The notes under the pieces: model-generated
What the model was told of the DNA's origin: nothing
Database searches by the model: none
What the model saw: the letters and a program-made list of their open reading frames with translations, nothing else
Program-made: the position numbers and the translations under genes
Origin: Eutreptiella sp. 'Long Island Sound 2002'
Taxonomy: Eukaryota; Euglenozoa; Euglenophyceae; Eutreptiales; Eutreptiaceae
Direction: 5' to 3'
Assembly (NCBI GenBank): GCA_964036045.1
Contig: OZ038393.1
Coordinates: 47,670,429-47,734,428, forward strand
DNA length: 64,000 nucleotides
Shown: positions 25,501 to 36,355 of the stretch, piece after piece
Position numbering within the stretch: position 1 is the first letter of the stretch
How the letters are laid out: each line of letters starts with the position of its first letter

Positions 25501-27620
25501 GGTGACTTTGCAGTGGCCAAAATGGCTTGATATGGGCTCAAAAAGGGCTCATTTCACTTGTTGAGGCACCCCAAATGGTCTAGTATCATTTTTGGAAAAA
25601 CACTTTTTTGACCCATTTTTGAATGATTTTTGGTCCCAAAACAGCCTATTTTCAAGGCATTTTGCGATTTTAGGAGGGCCAAAACGGGCCACCATGAGCT
25701 CAAAACGCGCCAAAACCACTTGTCTTGGCATTCCATGTGGTCCTAGATCATTTTTGAAGAAAGTCATTTTTTCGCACCCGGTGGACCTTGTTGACCCATT
25801 TTTGCACCCACCTTTGTGGGCCACCTCTTGCAGCTTGCCGCAGCCCACTGGGCCTAGGTACGGGGGTCCAGGTGTTGGATAGGGCAATTTTGAGGGGTGG
25901 AAACCACCAAAAGTGGGTGGTTGCGGGTGGGTTAGGTGCGCTTGACATTGCATTTTGAGCCATGTAGCCTGAGATATGGTCTGTTTTTGGTTTGGGGTGT
26001 CGGCGGCCAATGTGCACAAATTTTGGACCCATAGGTAGCATCCACCAAAATTTTGGCCGAATCCCAAGCACCACAACGGAGGTGTGATGTTTCCCCATTT
26101 CGCGCGAGCTTGCTTGCTTGCTGCTTGCTTGCTACTTGCTTCTTGCTTGCTGCTGCTTATCAAATCTGTTATGTCCACCCTAGACCCTAAAGAGGGTTAT
26201 AAAACCAAGATGGGTTCCACCAGCTCGGTGACCCTAACCAGGATTGAATATTGGGACCAAGCTGGTGGGGGAAGGAACATCGTCTAGGAGACTTCAACGA
26301 CAAATGAGGTGCGTATCGGAAAGTGGATGAGAGCGGCTCAAAAGGGGCTCAACATGAGGTGTATTCATCTGCGCATCCCAAATAGTCCACAAGCATCTTT
26401 GGAAAAACACGTTTTTGATCCATTGTTGATTCATTTTTGTATGCAAAACAACCGGTTTTCCAGGCATTTAGTGACTTTGGATTGGCAAAATGGCTTGCAA
26501 TGGGCTCAAAATGGGCTCGTTCCACTTGTTTGTGCACCCCAAATAGTCCAAAAGTATTTTTGGGAAAACACATTTTTGATCCATTTTTGATTCATTTTTG
26601 GTCCCAAAACAACCCATTTTCAAGGCATTTAGGCACTCAAGGCATTTATTCACTTGTTTGTGCGGCCCAATTGGTCTAGGATCATTTTTTGGAAAAACAC
26701 ATCTTAGAAACATTTTTGAATCATTTTTGGTTGCAAAACAACCCGTTTTCAAGGCATTCGGTGACTTTGCAGTGGCCAAAATGGCTTGATATGGGCTCAA
26801 AAAGGGCTCATTTCACTTGTTGAGGCACCCCAAATGGTCTAGTATCATTTTTGGAAAAACACTTTTTTGACCCATTTTTGAATGATTTTTGGTCCCAAAA
26901 CAGCCTATTTTCAAGGCATTTTGCGATTTTAGGAGGGCCAAAACGGGCCACCATGAGCTCAAAACGCGCCAAAACCACTTGTCTTGGCATTCCATGTGGT
27001 CCTAGATCATTTTTGAAGAAAGTCATTTTTTCGCACCCGGTGGACCTTGTTGACCCATTTTTGCACCCACCTCTGTGGGCCACCTCTTGCAGCTTGCCGC
27101 AGCCCACTGGGCCTAGGTACGGGGGTCCAGGTGTTGGATAGGGCAATTTTGAGGGGTGGAAACCACCAAAAGTGGGTGGTTGCGGGTGGGTTAGGTGCGC
27201 TTGACATTGCATTTTGAGCCATGTAGCCTGAGATATGGTCTGTTTTTTGGTTTGGGGTGTCGGCGGCCAATGTGCACAAATTTTGGACCCATAGGTAGCA
27301 TCCACCAAAATTTTGGCCGAATCCCAAGCACCACAACGGAGGTGTGATGTTTCCCCATTTCGCGCGAGCTTGCTTGCTTGCTGCTTGCTTGCTACTTGCT
27401 TCTTGCTTGCTGCTGCTTATCAAATCTGTTATGTCCACCCTAGACCCTAAAGAGGGTTATAAAACCAAGATGGGTTCCACCAGCTCGGTGACCCTAACCA
27501 GGATTGAATATTGGGACCAAGCTGGTGGGGGAAGGAACATCGTCTAGGAGACTTCAACGACAAATGAGGTGCGTATCGGAAAGTGGATGAGAGCGGCTCA
27601 AAAGGGGCTCAACATGAGGT
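22584..27620. repeat. Second satellite A dimer duplication, ~2.52 kb, two copies
   Basis: Units starting at 22584 and 25102 share the change CACCTTTGTGG (near 23,291 and 25,811) where the other units have CACCTCTGTGG. They also share T5 in the CTGTTTTTGG run and ATGAGCTG at the unit border. The intervening units starting at 23842 and 26361 share T6 and ATGAGGTG. The two pairs are offset by about 2,519 bp. The first unit has a private one-base deletion (TTCATTTTGTATGC, near 22,655), so the event predates that change. Confidence 0.7.
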
Positions 27621-30600
27621 GTATTCATCTGCGCATCCCAAATAGTCCACAAGCATCTTTGGAAAAACACGTTTTTGATCCATTGTTGATTCATTTTTGT
27701 ATGCAAAACAACCGGTTTTCCAGGCATTTAGTGACTTTGGATTGGCAAAATGGCTTGCAATGGGCTCAAAATGGGCTCGTTCCACTTGTTTGTGCACCCC
27801 AAATAGTCCAAAAGTATTTTTGGGAAAACACATTTTTGATCCATTTTTGATTCATTTTTGGTCCCAAAACAACCCATTTTCAAGGCATTTAGGCACTCAA
27901 GGCATTTATTCACTTGTTTGTGCGGCCCAATTGGTCTAGGATCATTTTTTGGAAAAACACATCTTAGAAACATTTTTGAATCATTTTTGGTTGCAAAACA
28001 ACCCGTTTTCAAGGCATTCGGTGACTTTGCAGTGGCCAAAATGGCTTGATATGGGCTCAAAAAGGGCTCATTTCACTTGTTGAGGCACCCCAAATGGTCT
28101 AGTATCATTTTTGGAAAAACACTTTTTTGACCCATTTTTGAATGATTTTTGGTCCCAAAACAGCCTATTTTCAAGGCATTTTGCGATTTTAGGAGGGCCA
28201 AAACGGGCCACCATGAGCTCAAAACGCGCCAAAACCACTTGTCTTGGCATTCCATGTGGTCCTAGATCATTTTTGAAGAAAGTCATTTTTTCGCACCCGG
28301 TGGACCTTGTTGACCCATTTTTGCACCCACCTCTGTGGGCCACCTCTTGCAGCTTGCCGCAGCCCACTGGGCCTAGGTACGGGGGTCCAGGTGTTGGATA
28401 GGGCAATTTTGAGGGGTGGAAACCACCAAAAGTGGGTGGTTGCGGGTGGGTTAGGTGCGCTTGACATTGCATTTTGAGCCATGTAGCCTGAGATATGGTC
28501 TGTTTTTTGGTTTGGGGTGTCGGCGGCCAATGTGCACAAATTTTGGACCCATAGGTAGCATCCACCAAAATTTTGGCCGAATCCCAAGCACCACAACGGA
28601 GGTGTGATGTTTCCCCATTTCGCGCGAGCTTGCTTGCTTGCTGCTTGCTTGCTACTTGCTTCTTGCTTGCTGCTGCTTATCAAATCTGTTATGTCCACCC
28701 TAGACCCTAAAGAGGGTTATAAAACCAAGATGGGTTCCACCAGCTCGGTGACCCTAACCAGGATTGAATATTGGGACCAAGCTGGTGGGGGAAGGAACAT
28801 CGTCTAGGAGACTTCAACGACAAATGAGGTGCGTATCGGAAAGTGGATGAGAGCGGCTCAAAAGGGGCTCAACATGAGCTGTATTCATCTGCGCATCCCA
28901 AATAGTCCACAAGCATCTTTGGAAAAACACGTTTTTGATCCATTGTTGATTCATTTTTGTATGCAAAACAACCGGTTTTCCAGGCATTTAGTGACTTTGG
29001 ATTGGCAAAATGGCTTGCAATGGGCTCAAAATGGGCTCGTTCCACTTGTTTGTGCACCCCAAATAGTCCAAAAGTATTTTTGGGAAAACACATTTTTGAT
29101 CCATTTTTGATTCATTTTTGGTCCCAAAACAACCCATTTTCAAGGCATTTAGGCACTCAAGGCATTTATTCACTTGTTTGTGCGGCCCAATTGGTCTAGG
29201 ATCATTTTTTGGAAAAACACATCTTAGAAACATTTTTGAATCATTTTTGGTTGCAAAACAACCCGTTTTCAAGGCATTCGGTGACTTTGCAGTGGCCAAA
29301 ATGGCTTGATATGGGCTCAAAAAGGGCTCATTTCACTTGTTGAGGCACCCCAAATGGTCTAGTATCATTTTTGGAAAAACACTTTTTTGACCCATTTTTG
29401 AATGATTTTTGGTCCCAAAACAGCCTATTTTCAAGGCATTTTGCGATTTTAGGAGGGCCAAAACGGGCCACCATGAGCTCAAAACGCGCCAAAACCACTT
29501 GTCTTGGCATTCCATGTGGTCCTAGATCATTTTTGAAGAAAGTCATTTTTTCGCACCCGGTGGACCTTGTTGACCCATTTTTGCACCCACCTCTGTGGGC
29601 CACCTCTTGCAGCTTGCCGCAGCCCACTGGGCCTAGGTACGGGGGTCCAGGTGTTGGATAGGGCAATTTTGAGGGGTGGAAACCACCAAAAGTGGGTGGT
29701 TGCGGGTGGGTTAGGTGCGCTTGACATTGCATTTTGAGCCATGTAGCCTGAGATATGGTCTGTTTTTTGGTTTGGGGTGTCGGCGGCCAATGTGCACAAA
29801 TTTTGGACCCATAGGTAGCATCCACCAAAATTTTGGCCGAATCCGAAGCACCACAACGGAGGTGTGATGTTTCCCCATTTCGCGCGAGCTTGCTTGCTTG
29901 CTGCTTGCTTGCTACTTGCTTCTTGCTTGCTGCTGCTTATCAAATCTGTTATGTCCACCCTAGACCCTAAAGAGGGTTATAAAACCAAGATGGGTTCCAC
30001 CAGCTCGGTGACCCTAACCAGGATTGAATATTGGGACCAAGCTGGTGGGGGAAGGAACATCGTCTAGGAGACTTCAACGACAAATGAGGTGCGTATCGGA
30101 AAGTGGATGAGAGCGGCTCAAAAGGGGCTCAACATGAGCTGTATTCATCTGCGCATCCCAAATAGTCCACAAGCATCTTTGGAAAAACACGTTTTTGATC
30201 CATTGTTGATTCATTTTTGTATGCAAAACAACCGGTTTTCCAGGCATTTAGTGACTTTGGATTGGCAAAATGGCTTGCAATGGGCTCAAAATGGGCTCGT
30301 TCCACTTGTTTGTGCACCCCAAATAGTCCAAAAGTATTTTTGGGAAAACACATTTTTGATCCATTTTTGATTCATTTTTGGTCCCAAAACAACCCATTTT
30401 CAAGGCATTTAGGCACTCAAGGCATTTATTCACTTGTTTGTGCGGCCCAATTGGTCTAGGATCATTTTTTGGAAAAACACATCTTAGAAACATTTTTGAA
30501 TCATTTTTGGTTGCAAAACAACCCGTTTTCAAGGCATTCGGTGACTTTGCAGTGGCCAAAATGGCTTGATATGGGCTCAAAAAGGGCTCATTTCACTTGT

Positions 30601-31399
30601 TGAGGCACCCCAAATGGTCTAGTATCATTTTTGGAAAAACACTTTTTTGACCCATTTTTGAATGATTTTTGGTCCCAAAACAGCCTATTTTCAAGGCATT
30701 TTGCGATTTTAGGAGGGCCAAAACGGGCCACCATGAGCTCAAAACGCGCCAAAACCACTTGTCTTGGCATTCCATGTGGTCCAAGATCATTTTTGAAGAA
30801 AGTCATTTTTTCGCACCCGGTGGACCTTGTTGACCCATTTTTGCACCCACCTCTGTGGGCCACCTCTTGCAGCTTGCCGCAGCCCACTGGGCCTAGGTAC
30901 GGGGGTCCAGGTGTTGGATAGGGCAATTTTGAGGGGTGGAAACCACCAAAAGTGGGTGGTTGCGGGTGGGTTAGGTGCGCTTGACATTGCATTTTGAGCC
31001 ATGTAGCCTGAGATATGGTCTGTTTTTGGTTTGGGGTGTCGGCGGCCAATGTGCACAAATTTTGGACCCATAGGTAGCATCCACCAAAATTTTGGCCGAA
31101 TCCGAAGCACCACAACGGAGGTGTGATGTTTCCCCATTTCGCGCGAGCTTGCTTGCTTGCTGCTTGCTTGCTACTTGCTTCTTGCTTGCTGCTGCTTATC
31201 AAATCTGTTATGTCCACCCTAGACCCTAAAGAGGGTTATAAAACCAAGATGGGTTCCACCAGCTCGGTGACCCTAACCAGGATTGAATATTGGGACCAAG
31301 CTGGTGGGGGAAGGAACATCGTCTAGGAGACTTCAACGACAAATGAGGTGCGTATCGGAAAGTGGATGAGAGCGGCTCAAAAGGGGCTCAACATGAGCT

Positions 31400-33883
31400 G
31401 TATTCATCTGCGCATCCCAAATAGTCCACAAGCATCTTTGGAAAAACACGTTTTTGATCCATTGTTGATTCATTTTTGTATGCAAAACAACCGGTTTTCC
31501 AGGCATTTAGTGACTTTGGATTGGCAAAATGGCTTGCAATGGGCTCGAAATGGGCTCGTTCCACTTGTTTGTGCACCCCAAATAGTCCAAAAGTATTTTT
31601 GGGAAAACACATTTTTGATCCATTTTTGATTCATTTTTGGTCCCAAAACAACCCATTTTCAAGGCATTTAGGCACTTGTTTGTGCGGCCCAATTGATCTA
31701 GGATCATTTTTTGGAAAAACACATCTTAGAAACATTTTTGAATCATTTTTGGTTGCAAAACAACCCGTTTTCAAGGCATTCGGTGACTTTGCAGTGGCCA
31801 AAATGGCTTGATATGGGCTCAAAAAGGGCTCATTTCACTTGTTGAGGCACCCCAAATGGTCTAGTATCATTTTTGGAAAAACACTTTTTTGACCCATTTT
31901 TGAATGATTTTTGGTCCCAAAACAGCCTATTTTCAAGGCATTTTGCGATTTTAGGAGGGCCAAAACGGGCCACCATGAGCTCAAAACGCGCCAAAACCAC
32001 TTGTCTTGGCATTCCATGTGGTCCTAGATCATTTTTGAAGAAAGTCATTTTTTCGCACCCGGTGGACCTTGTTGACCCATTTTTGCACCCACCTCTGTGG
32101 GCCACCTCTTGCAGCTTGCCGCAGCCCACTGGGCCTAGGTACGGGGGTCCAGGTGTTGGATAGGGCAATTTTGAGGGGTGGAAACCACCAAAAGTGGGTG
32201 GTTGCGGGTGGGTTAGGTGCGCTTGACATTGCATTTTGAGCCATGTAGCCTGAGATATGGTCTGTTTTTGGTTTGGGGTGTCGGCGGCCAATGTGCACAA
32301 ATTTTGGACCCATAGGTAGCATCCACCAAAATTTTGGCCGAATCCGAAGCACCACAACGGAGGTGTGATGTTTCCCCATTTCGCGCGAGCTTGCTTGCTT
32401 GCTGCTTGCTTGCTACTTGCTTCTTGCTTGCTGCTGCTTATCAAATCTGTTATGTCCACCCTAGACCCTAAAGAGGGTTATAAAACCAAGATGGGTTCCA
32501 CCAGCTCGGTGACCCTAACCAGGATTGAATATTGGGACCAAGCTGGTGGGGGAAGGAACATCGTCTAGGAGACTTCAACGACAAATGAGGTGCGTATCGG
32601 AAAGTGGATGAGAGCGGCTCAAAAGGGGCTCAACATGAGCTGTATTCATCTGCGCATCCCAAATAGTCCACAAGCATCTTTGGAAAAACACGTTTTTGAT
32701 CCATTGTTGATTCATTTTTGTATGCAAAACAACCGGTTTTCCAGGCATTTAGTGACTTTGGATTGGCAAAATGGCTTGCAATGGGCTCGAAATGGGCTCG
32801 TTCCACTTGTTTGTGCACCCCAAATAGTCCAAAAGTATTTTTGGGAAAACACATTTTTGATCCATTTTTGATTCATTTTTGGTCCCAAAACAACCCATTT
32901 TCAAGGCATTTAGGCACTTGTTTGTGCGGCCCAATTGGTCTAGGATCATTTTTTGGAAAAACACATCTTAGAAACATTTTTGAATCATTTTTGGTTGCAA
33001 AACAACCCGTTTTCAAGGCATTCGGTGACTTTGCAGTGGCCAAAATGGCTTGATATGGGCTCAAAAAGGGCTCATTTCACTTGTTGAGGCACCCCAAATG
33101 GTCTAGTATCATTTTTGGAAAAACACTTTTTTGACCCATTTTTGAATGATTTTTGGTCCCAAAACAGCCTATTTTCAAGGCATTTTGCGATTTTAGGAGG
33201 GCCAAAACGGGCCACCATGAGCTCAAAACGCGCCAAAACCACTTGTCTTGGCATTCCATGTGGTCCAAGATCATTTTTGAAGAAAGTCATTTTTTCGCAC
33301 CCGGTGGACCTTGTTGACCCATTTTTGCACCCACCTCTGTGGGCCACCTCTTGCAGCTTGCCGCAGCCCACTGGGCCTAGGTACGGGGGTCCAGGTGTTG
33401 GATAGGGCAATTTTGAGGGGTGGAAACCACCAAAAGTGGGTGGTTGCGGGTGGGTTAGGTGCGCTTGACATTGCATTTTGAGCCATGTAGCCTGAGATAT
33501 GGTCTGTTTTTGGTTTGGGGTGTCGGCGGCCAATGTGCACAAATTTTGGACCCATAGGTAGCATCCACCAAAATTTTGGCCGAATCCGAAGCACCACAAC
33601 GGAGGTGTGATGTTTCCCCATTTCGCGCGAGCTTGCTTGCTTGCTGCTTGCTTGCTACTTGCTTCTTGCTTGCTGCTGCTTATCAAATCTGTTATGTCCA
33701 CCCTAGACCCTAAAGAGGGTTATAAAACCAAGATGGGTTCCACCAGCTCGGTGACCCTAACCAGGATTGAATATTGGGACCAAGCTGGTGGGGGAAGGAA
33801 CATCGTCTAGGAGACTTCAACGACAAATGAGGTGCGTATCGGAAAGTGGATGAGAGCGGCTCAAAAGGGGCTCAACATGAGCT
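31400..33883. repeat. Pair of shortened satellite A units (1242 bp each) with deletion type 2
   Basis: Both units read AGGCATTTAGGCACTTG. They lost 17 bp between two CACT motifs, a different breakpoint from the units near 12.6-16.3 kb but the same length lost. The same class occurs in the units starting at 18839 and 21341. Equal-length deletions with different breakpoints in the same 40-bp interval mark it as a local instability point. Confidence 0.8.
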
Positions 33884-34793
33884 GTATTCATCTGCGCATC
33901 CCAAATAGTCCACAAGCATCTTTGGAAAAACACGTTTTTGATCCATTGTTGATTCATTTTTGTATGCAAAACAACCGGTTTTCCAGGCATTTAGTGACTT
34001 TGGATTGGCAAAATGGCTTGCAATGGGCTCAAAATGGGCTCGTTCCACTTGTTTGTGCACCCCAAATAGTCCAAAAGTATTTTTGGGAAAACACATTTTT
34101 GATCCATTTTTGATTCATTTTTGGTCCCAAAACAACCCATTTTCAAGGCATTTAGGCACTCAAGGCATTTATTCACTTGTTTGTGCGGCCCAATTGGTCT
34201 AGGATCATTTTTTGGAAAAACACATCTTAGAAACATTTTTGAATCATTTTTGGTGTCAAAACAACCCGTTTTCAAGGCATTCGGTGACTTTGTAGTGGCC
34301 AAAATGGCTTGATATGGGCTCAAAAAGGGCTCATTTCACTTGTTGAGGCACCCCAAATGGTCTAGTATCATTTTTGGAAAAACACTTTTTTGACCCATTT
34401 TTGAATGATTTTTGGTCCCAAAACAGCCTATTTTCAAGGCATTTTGCGATTTTAGGAGGGCCAAAACGGGCCACCATGAGCTCAAAACGCGCCAAAACCA
34501 CTTGTCTTGGCATTCCATGTGGTCCTAGATCATTTTTTCGCACCCGGTGGACCTTGTTGACCCATTTTTGCACCCGCCTCTGTGGGCCACCTCTTGCAGC
34601 TTGCCGCAGCCCACTGGGCCTAGGTACGGGGGTCCAGGTGTTGGATAGGGCAATTTTGAGGGGTGGAAACCACCAAAAGTGGGTGGTTGCGGGTGGGTTA
34701 GGTGTGCTTGACATTGCATTTTGAGCCATGTAGCCTGAGATATGGTCTGTTTTTGGTTTGGGGGTGTCGGCGGCCAATGTGCACAATTTTTGG
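33884..34793. repeat. Terminal, truncated satellite A unit
   Basis: This last unit matches the others up to a point equivalent to about base 930 of unit 1, then stops at GCACAATTTTTGG. It is the most diverged copy. It has TGGTGTCAAAAC for TGGTTGCAAAAC, TGTAGTGGCC for TGCAGTGGCC, CACCCGCCTC for CACCCACCTC, and a 16-bp deletion near 34,530 between two TCATTTTT repeats. It also carries the G5 run typical of the left part of the array, not the G4 run of its immediate neighbours. Edge units commonly escape homogenisation, which fits this pattern. Confidence 0.9.
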
Positions 34794-35070
34794 GGCTTTT
34801 GGGGGCCTTTTGGGGGCGGGTCGCAGACATATTATGGAGTTAGAGGGCCCTAGAGTGCCCTTTGGCACAAGGAAGTCGAGCTGCATGTGTAGAGTAGCCA
34901 CTACTTCCCTTCATTTTGCCGTTTGCAGCAGGTTCTAGGGTGGTTTTCGGCAAAAAAAGGGTGATTTTGGCCCTAAATTGTGGATTTTGAAATCCAGGTC
35001 CGGCACTTGCGACGCCCGTATCTAGCAGCCACCGTTGAGTTTCTAGCTACTTTGAGCGGTTGTCCTTCAC
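34794..35070. mobile_element. 277-bp insertion interrupting the last satellite A unit, origin unknown
   Basis: Left of this segment the satellite reads up to TTTTGG, and right of it the satellite resumes at ACCCATAGGTAGCATCC. In intact units these two pieces are directly joined, so the segment sits between them with little or no loss of satellite bases. I see no clear target-site duplication, no terminal inverted repeat, no poly-A tail and no ORF of note. It begins with G/T-rich repeats (CTTTTGGGGGCC twice). It could be a small non-autonomous element, a filler captured during break repair, or a fragment of another repeat family. The mobile-element label is provisional. Confidence 0.4.
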
Positions 35071-35123
35071 ACCCATAGGTAGCATCCACCAAAATTTTGG
35101 CCGAATCCGAAGCTCCACAACGG
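35071..35123. repeat. 53-bp satellite A remnant beyond the insertion
   Basis: The sequence ACCCATAGGTAGCATCC through CCACAACGG matches the satellite unit with one substitution (GAAGCTCC for GAAGCACC) and keeps the CCAAAATTTTGG palindrome. It then diverges at GTTAGGTTTATG. It carries the CCGAAGC variant, as in many units of the right half of the array. It is the true right boundary of satellite A. Confidence 0.9.
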
Positions 35124-35400
35124 GTTAGGTTTATGTGATGGTATGGTTAGTATGACGGCGAGGGGAGGTAAGGGGAGCCTCCCACCCCCCCCCACCACCC
35201 CAAATCGCCCCACCTGGACCCCCCCTCCCCCCAACCGACCCTCCGGACCGCCCCTCCCTACCCCCCTCCCCTTTCCATTGCCCCCCCCTCCCCCCTTCCG
35301 CGCCTGGGGTCTTTCGGCCCACTTCTTCTCGGGGAGCCGCGTACAAAAGCGAGGAGCCCCCCCCCCCCCCGGTGTTTCTGAGCAAAACAAATTTTTTTGA
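35124..35400. other. C-rich / G-quadruplex-prone segment with poly-C tract
   Basis: From about 35,176 to 35,310 the plus strand is an almost continuous run of C tracts separated by A or T, followed by a pure C14 run at 35,357-35,370. The minus strand therefore holds many runs of three or more G, the pattern required for intramolecular G-quadruplexes. Proline-rich or glycine-rich ORFs read here are composition artefacts. No gene is visible. Confidence 0.75.
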
Positions 35401-35779
35401 CAAAAGTTAGACACTGAAAAAATTTCCCAATTCCTGTTTCAGGCCACTGAGTGGCATTTGAAACTTCTCCAAATTTTATCGTTTCCAAAACCCTCCTGGG
35501 TGTTGGGGGAATGGGATGGGGTCATTGTTTGGTGTCATGACGGATGCTCTACCACCCATGGGTGTCCATGTACTAGCCGCTGGGCATTTTGCTTGCTGGG
35601 AATTTCGTCGCAGTGTCGTAGTGTTGTCATCGTGTTGTCGTCGTAGTGTTTCCATGAAACCACCGTTAGCACCCATTTGGCACATGTGGCAACACCACGT
35701 TGTATATGTGCGGGATATTTTGTAGAAACTGTTTTTGCACCTCAAAAAGCCAGTTTGGCTAAACATGAGCCCATTCCAA
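35401..35779. other. Single-copy DNA, no gene recognised
   Basis: This stretch has mixed composition and no protein family that I recognise. A short cluster of GTCGTAGTGTT / ATCGTGTTGTCG copies lies at about 35,606-35,652 and looks like a small local repeat. ORFs of 60-150 codons overlap on both strands, without consistent coding character. Confidence 0.5.
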
Positions 35780-35891
35780 CCACGGTAGGAATATGTTCTG
35801 GGATGCAAGGGGTGGGGTGCACCTCTTTGAGGCAACCACGGCAGGAATATGTTCTGGGATGCAAGGGGTGGGGTGCACCTCTTTGAGGTGC
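35780..35891. repeat. 56-bp tandem duplication, two copies
   Basis: Two copies with a 56-bp offset begin CCACGGTAGGAATATG (35,780) and CCACGGCAGGAATATG (35,836). They differ at one internal base (T/C) and at the last few bases. The second copy runs directly into CCTTGCCAAAG followed by GTAAGAAAG, a good match to a spliceosomal 5' splice site. One reading frame of the second copy (MFWDARGGVHLFEV) looks protein-like, so the duplication may involve a former exon end. That is speculative. Confidence 0.8.
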
Positions 35892-35901
35892 CTTGCCAAA
35901 G

Positions 35902-35970
35902 GTAAGAAAGTTGCGTCAATCCCAGTCACTAACTTTCCTGCTAGGTCCTGGTGGTACCTCATCTCTTCAG
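35902..35970 (+). other. Intron-like signals: donor, branch-point-like and acceptor sequences
   Basis: AAAG|GTAAGAAAG places a consensus GT donor at 35,902. TCACTAAC at 35,926-35,933 resembles a branch point and is followed by a TTTCCTGCTAG acceptor ending at 35,944. A second possible acceptor, CATCTCTTCAG, ends at 35,970. An intron of 43-69 bp would be very short for most eukaryotes, so these could be chance matches. They sit just upstream of the candidate exon at 36,128. Confidence 0.25.
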
Positions 35971-36127
35971 CGGCAAAAGCGAGCTCACCATGTTCTGTTG
36001 CAAACAGGGAAACACAACGCTTAGTGCGATGTGTGTGCGCGTTTTTGTCCATCGTGTTTGATCCTCGCCAATATGTTTTGCATAACCCCTCTTTGTGCTT
36101 TTTCTCAACACCTCACTGGCCCTGCAG

Positions 36128-36196
36128 TGTTTGCCAAAGATCAATGCACCACTGATGCTTGCAGAGTTGTGGAGGACAGAGCTGCTAAGGCCTTGG
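36128..36196 (+). CDS. Candidate internal exon 1 of an unrecognised gene (partial)
   Basis: This 69-bp segment is preceded by CACTGGCCCTGCAG and followed by GTGAGATG, a good donor match. Its open frame reads FAKDQCTTDACRVVEDRAAK followed by AL, with sensible residue usage, unlike the low-complexity ORFs elsewhere. It begins and ends in phase 1 (one base of the split codon lies upstream). Its last base G joins the first two bases of the candidate exon at 36,937 to give GGT (Gly) in frame. I do not recognise the protein family. Without read-through evidence this could be chance or a decayed gene; a 183-bp ORF covering it runs on for only 17 bases past the proposed donor. Confidence 0.25.
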
Positions 36197-36321
36197 GTGA
36201 GATGAAAGAATAGGTTAGGGTTGGGGTCGATGCAACTACCTTGAGGAATGCTGCAACGCATCAAGTAGCTACTCTACGGGATTGGGCACCCCGTGGGGCA
36301 GTGATTCAAAATGCAAACTGG

Positions 36322-36355
36322 ACGAAACGAATGCGTTCCGTTCCATTCGTTTCGT
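36322..36355. repeat. Perfect 12-bp inverted repeat with 10-nt loop
   Basis: ACGAAACGAATG at 36,322-36,333 and CATTCGTTTCGT at 36,344-36,355 are exact reverse complements, separated by CGTTCCGTTC. The resulting hairpin lies inside the putative intron between the two candidate exons. A GGGATTGGGCACCCC motif 30 bp upstream recurs at 38,165-38,179 together with ACGAAACG motifs. This suggests a small dispersed element or site family. There is no T run that would make it a Pol III or intrinsic terminator. Confidence 0.7.

Larger units (their letters stand above)
1..34793. repeat. Satellite A: ~1,260-bp tandem array, 27 full units plus a truncated 28th
   Basis: The same ~1,260-bp sequence recurs head to tail on one strand. 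Taking the segment GTATTCATCTGCGCATCC as the unit start, units begin at 1, 1261, 2522, 3783, 5043, 6303, 7563, 8823, 10083, 11343, 12604, 13847, 15089, 16331, 17580, 18839, 20082, 21341, 22584, 23842, 25102, 26361, 27621, 28881, 30141, 31400, 32642 and 33884. Lengths are 1258-1261 bp for most units, 1242-1243 bp for seven units and 1249 bp for one. Copies differ by only a few substitutions and short indels, which implies recent amplification or active homogenisation. The array reaches base 1, so its left boundary lies outside the window. ORFs inside it (60-209 codons) recur in every copy but are not conserved as proteins, because single-base changes in G and T runs alter their frame between copies. 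I do not recognise the family. Confidence 0.98.

Noticed and set aside
35131-35414. Proline-rich / glycine-rich ORFs near 35.1-35.4 kb
   Set aside because: They are the two strands of the C-rich tract. Composition fully explains them.
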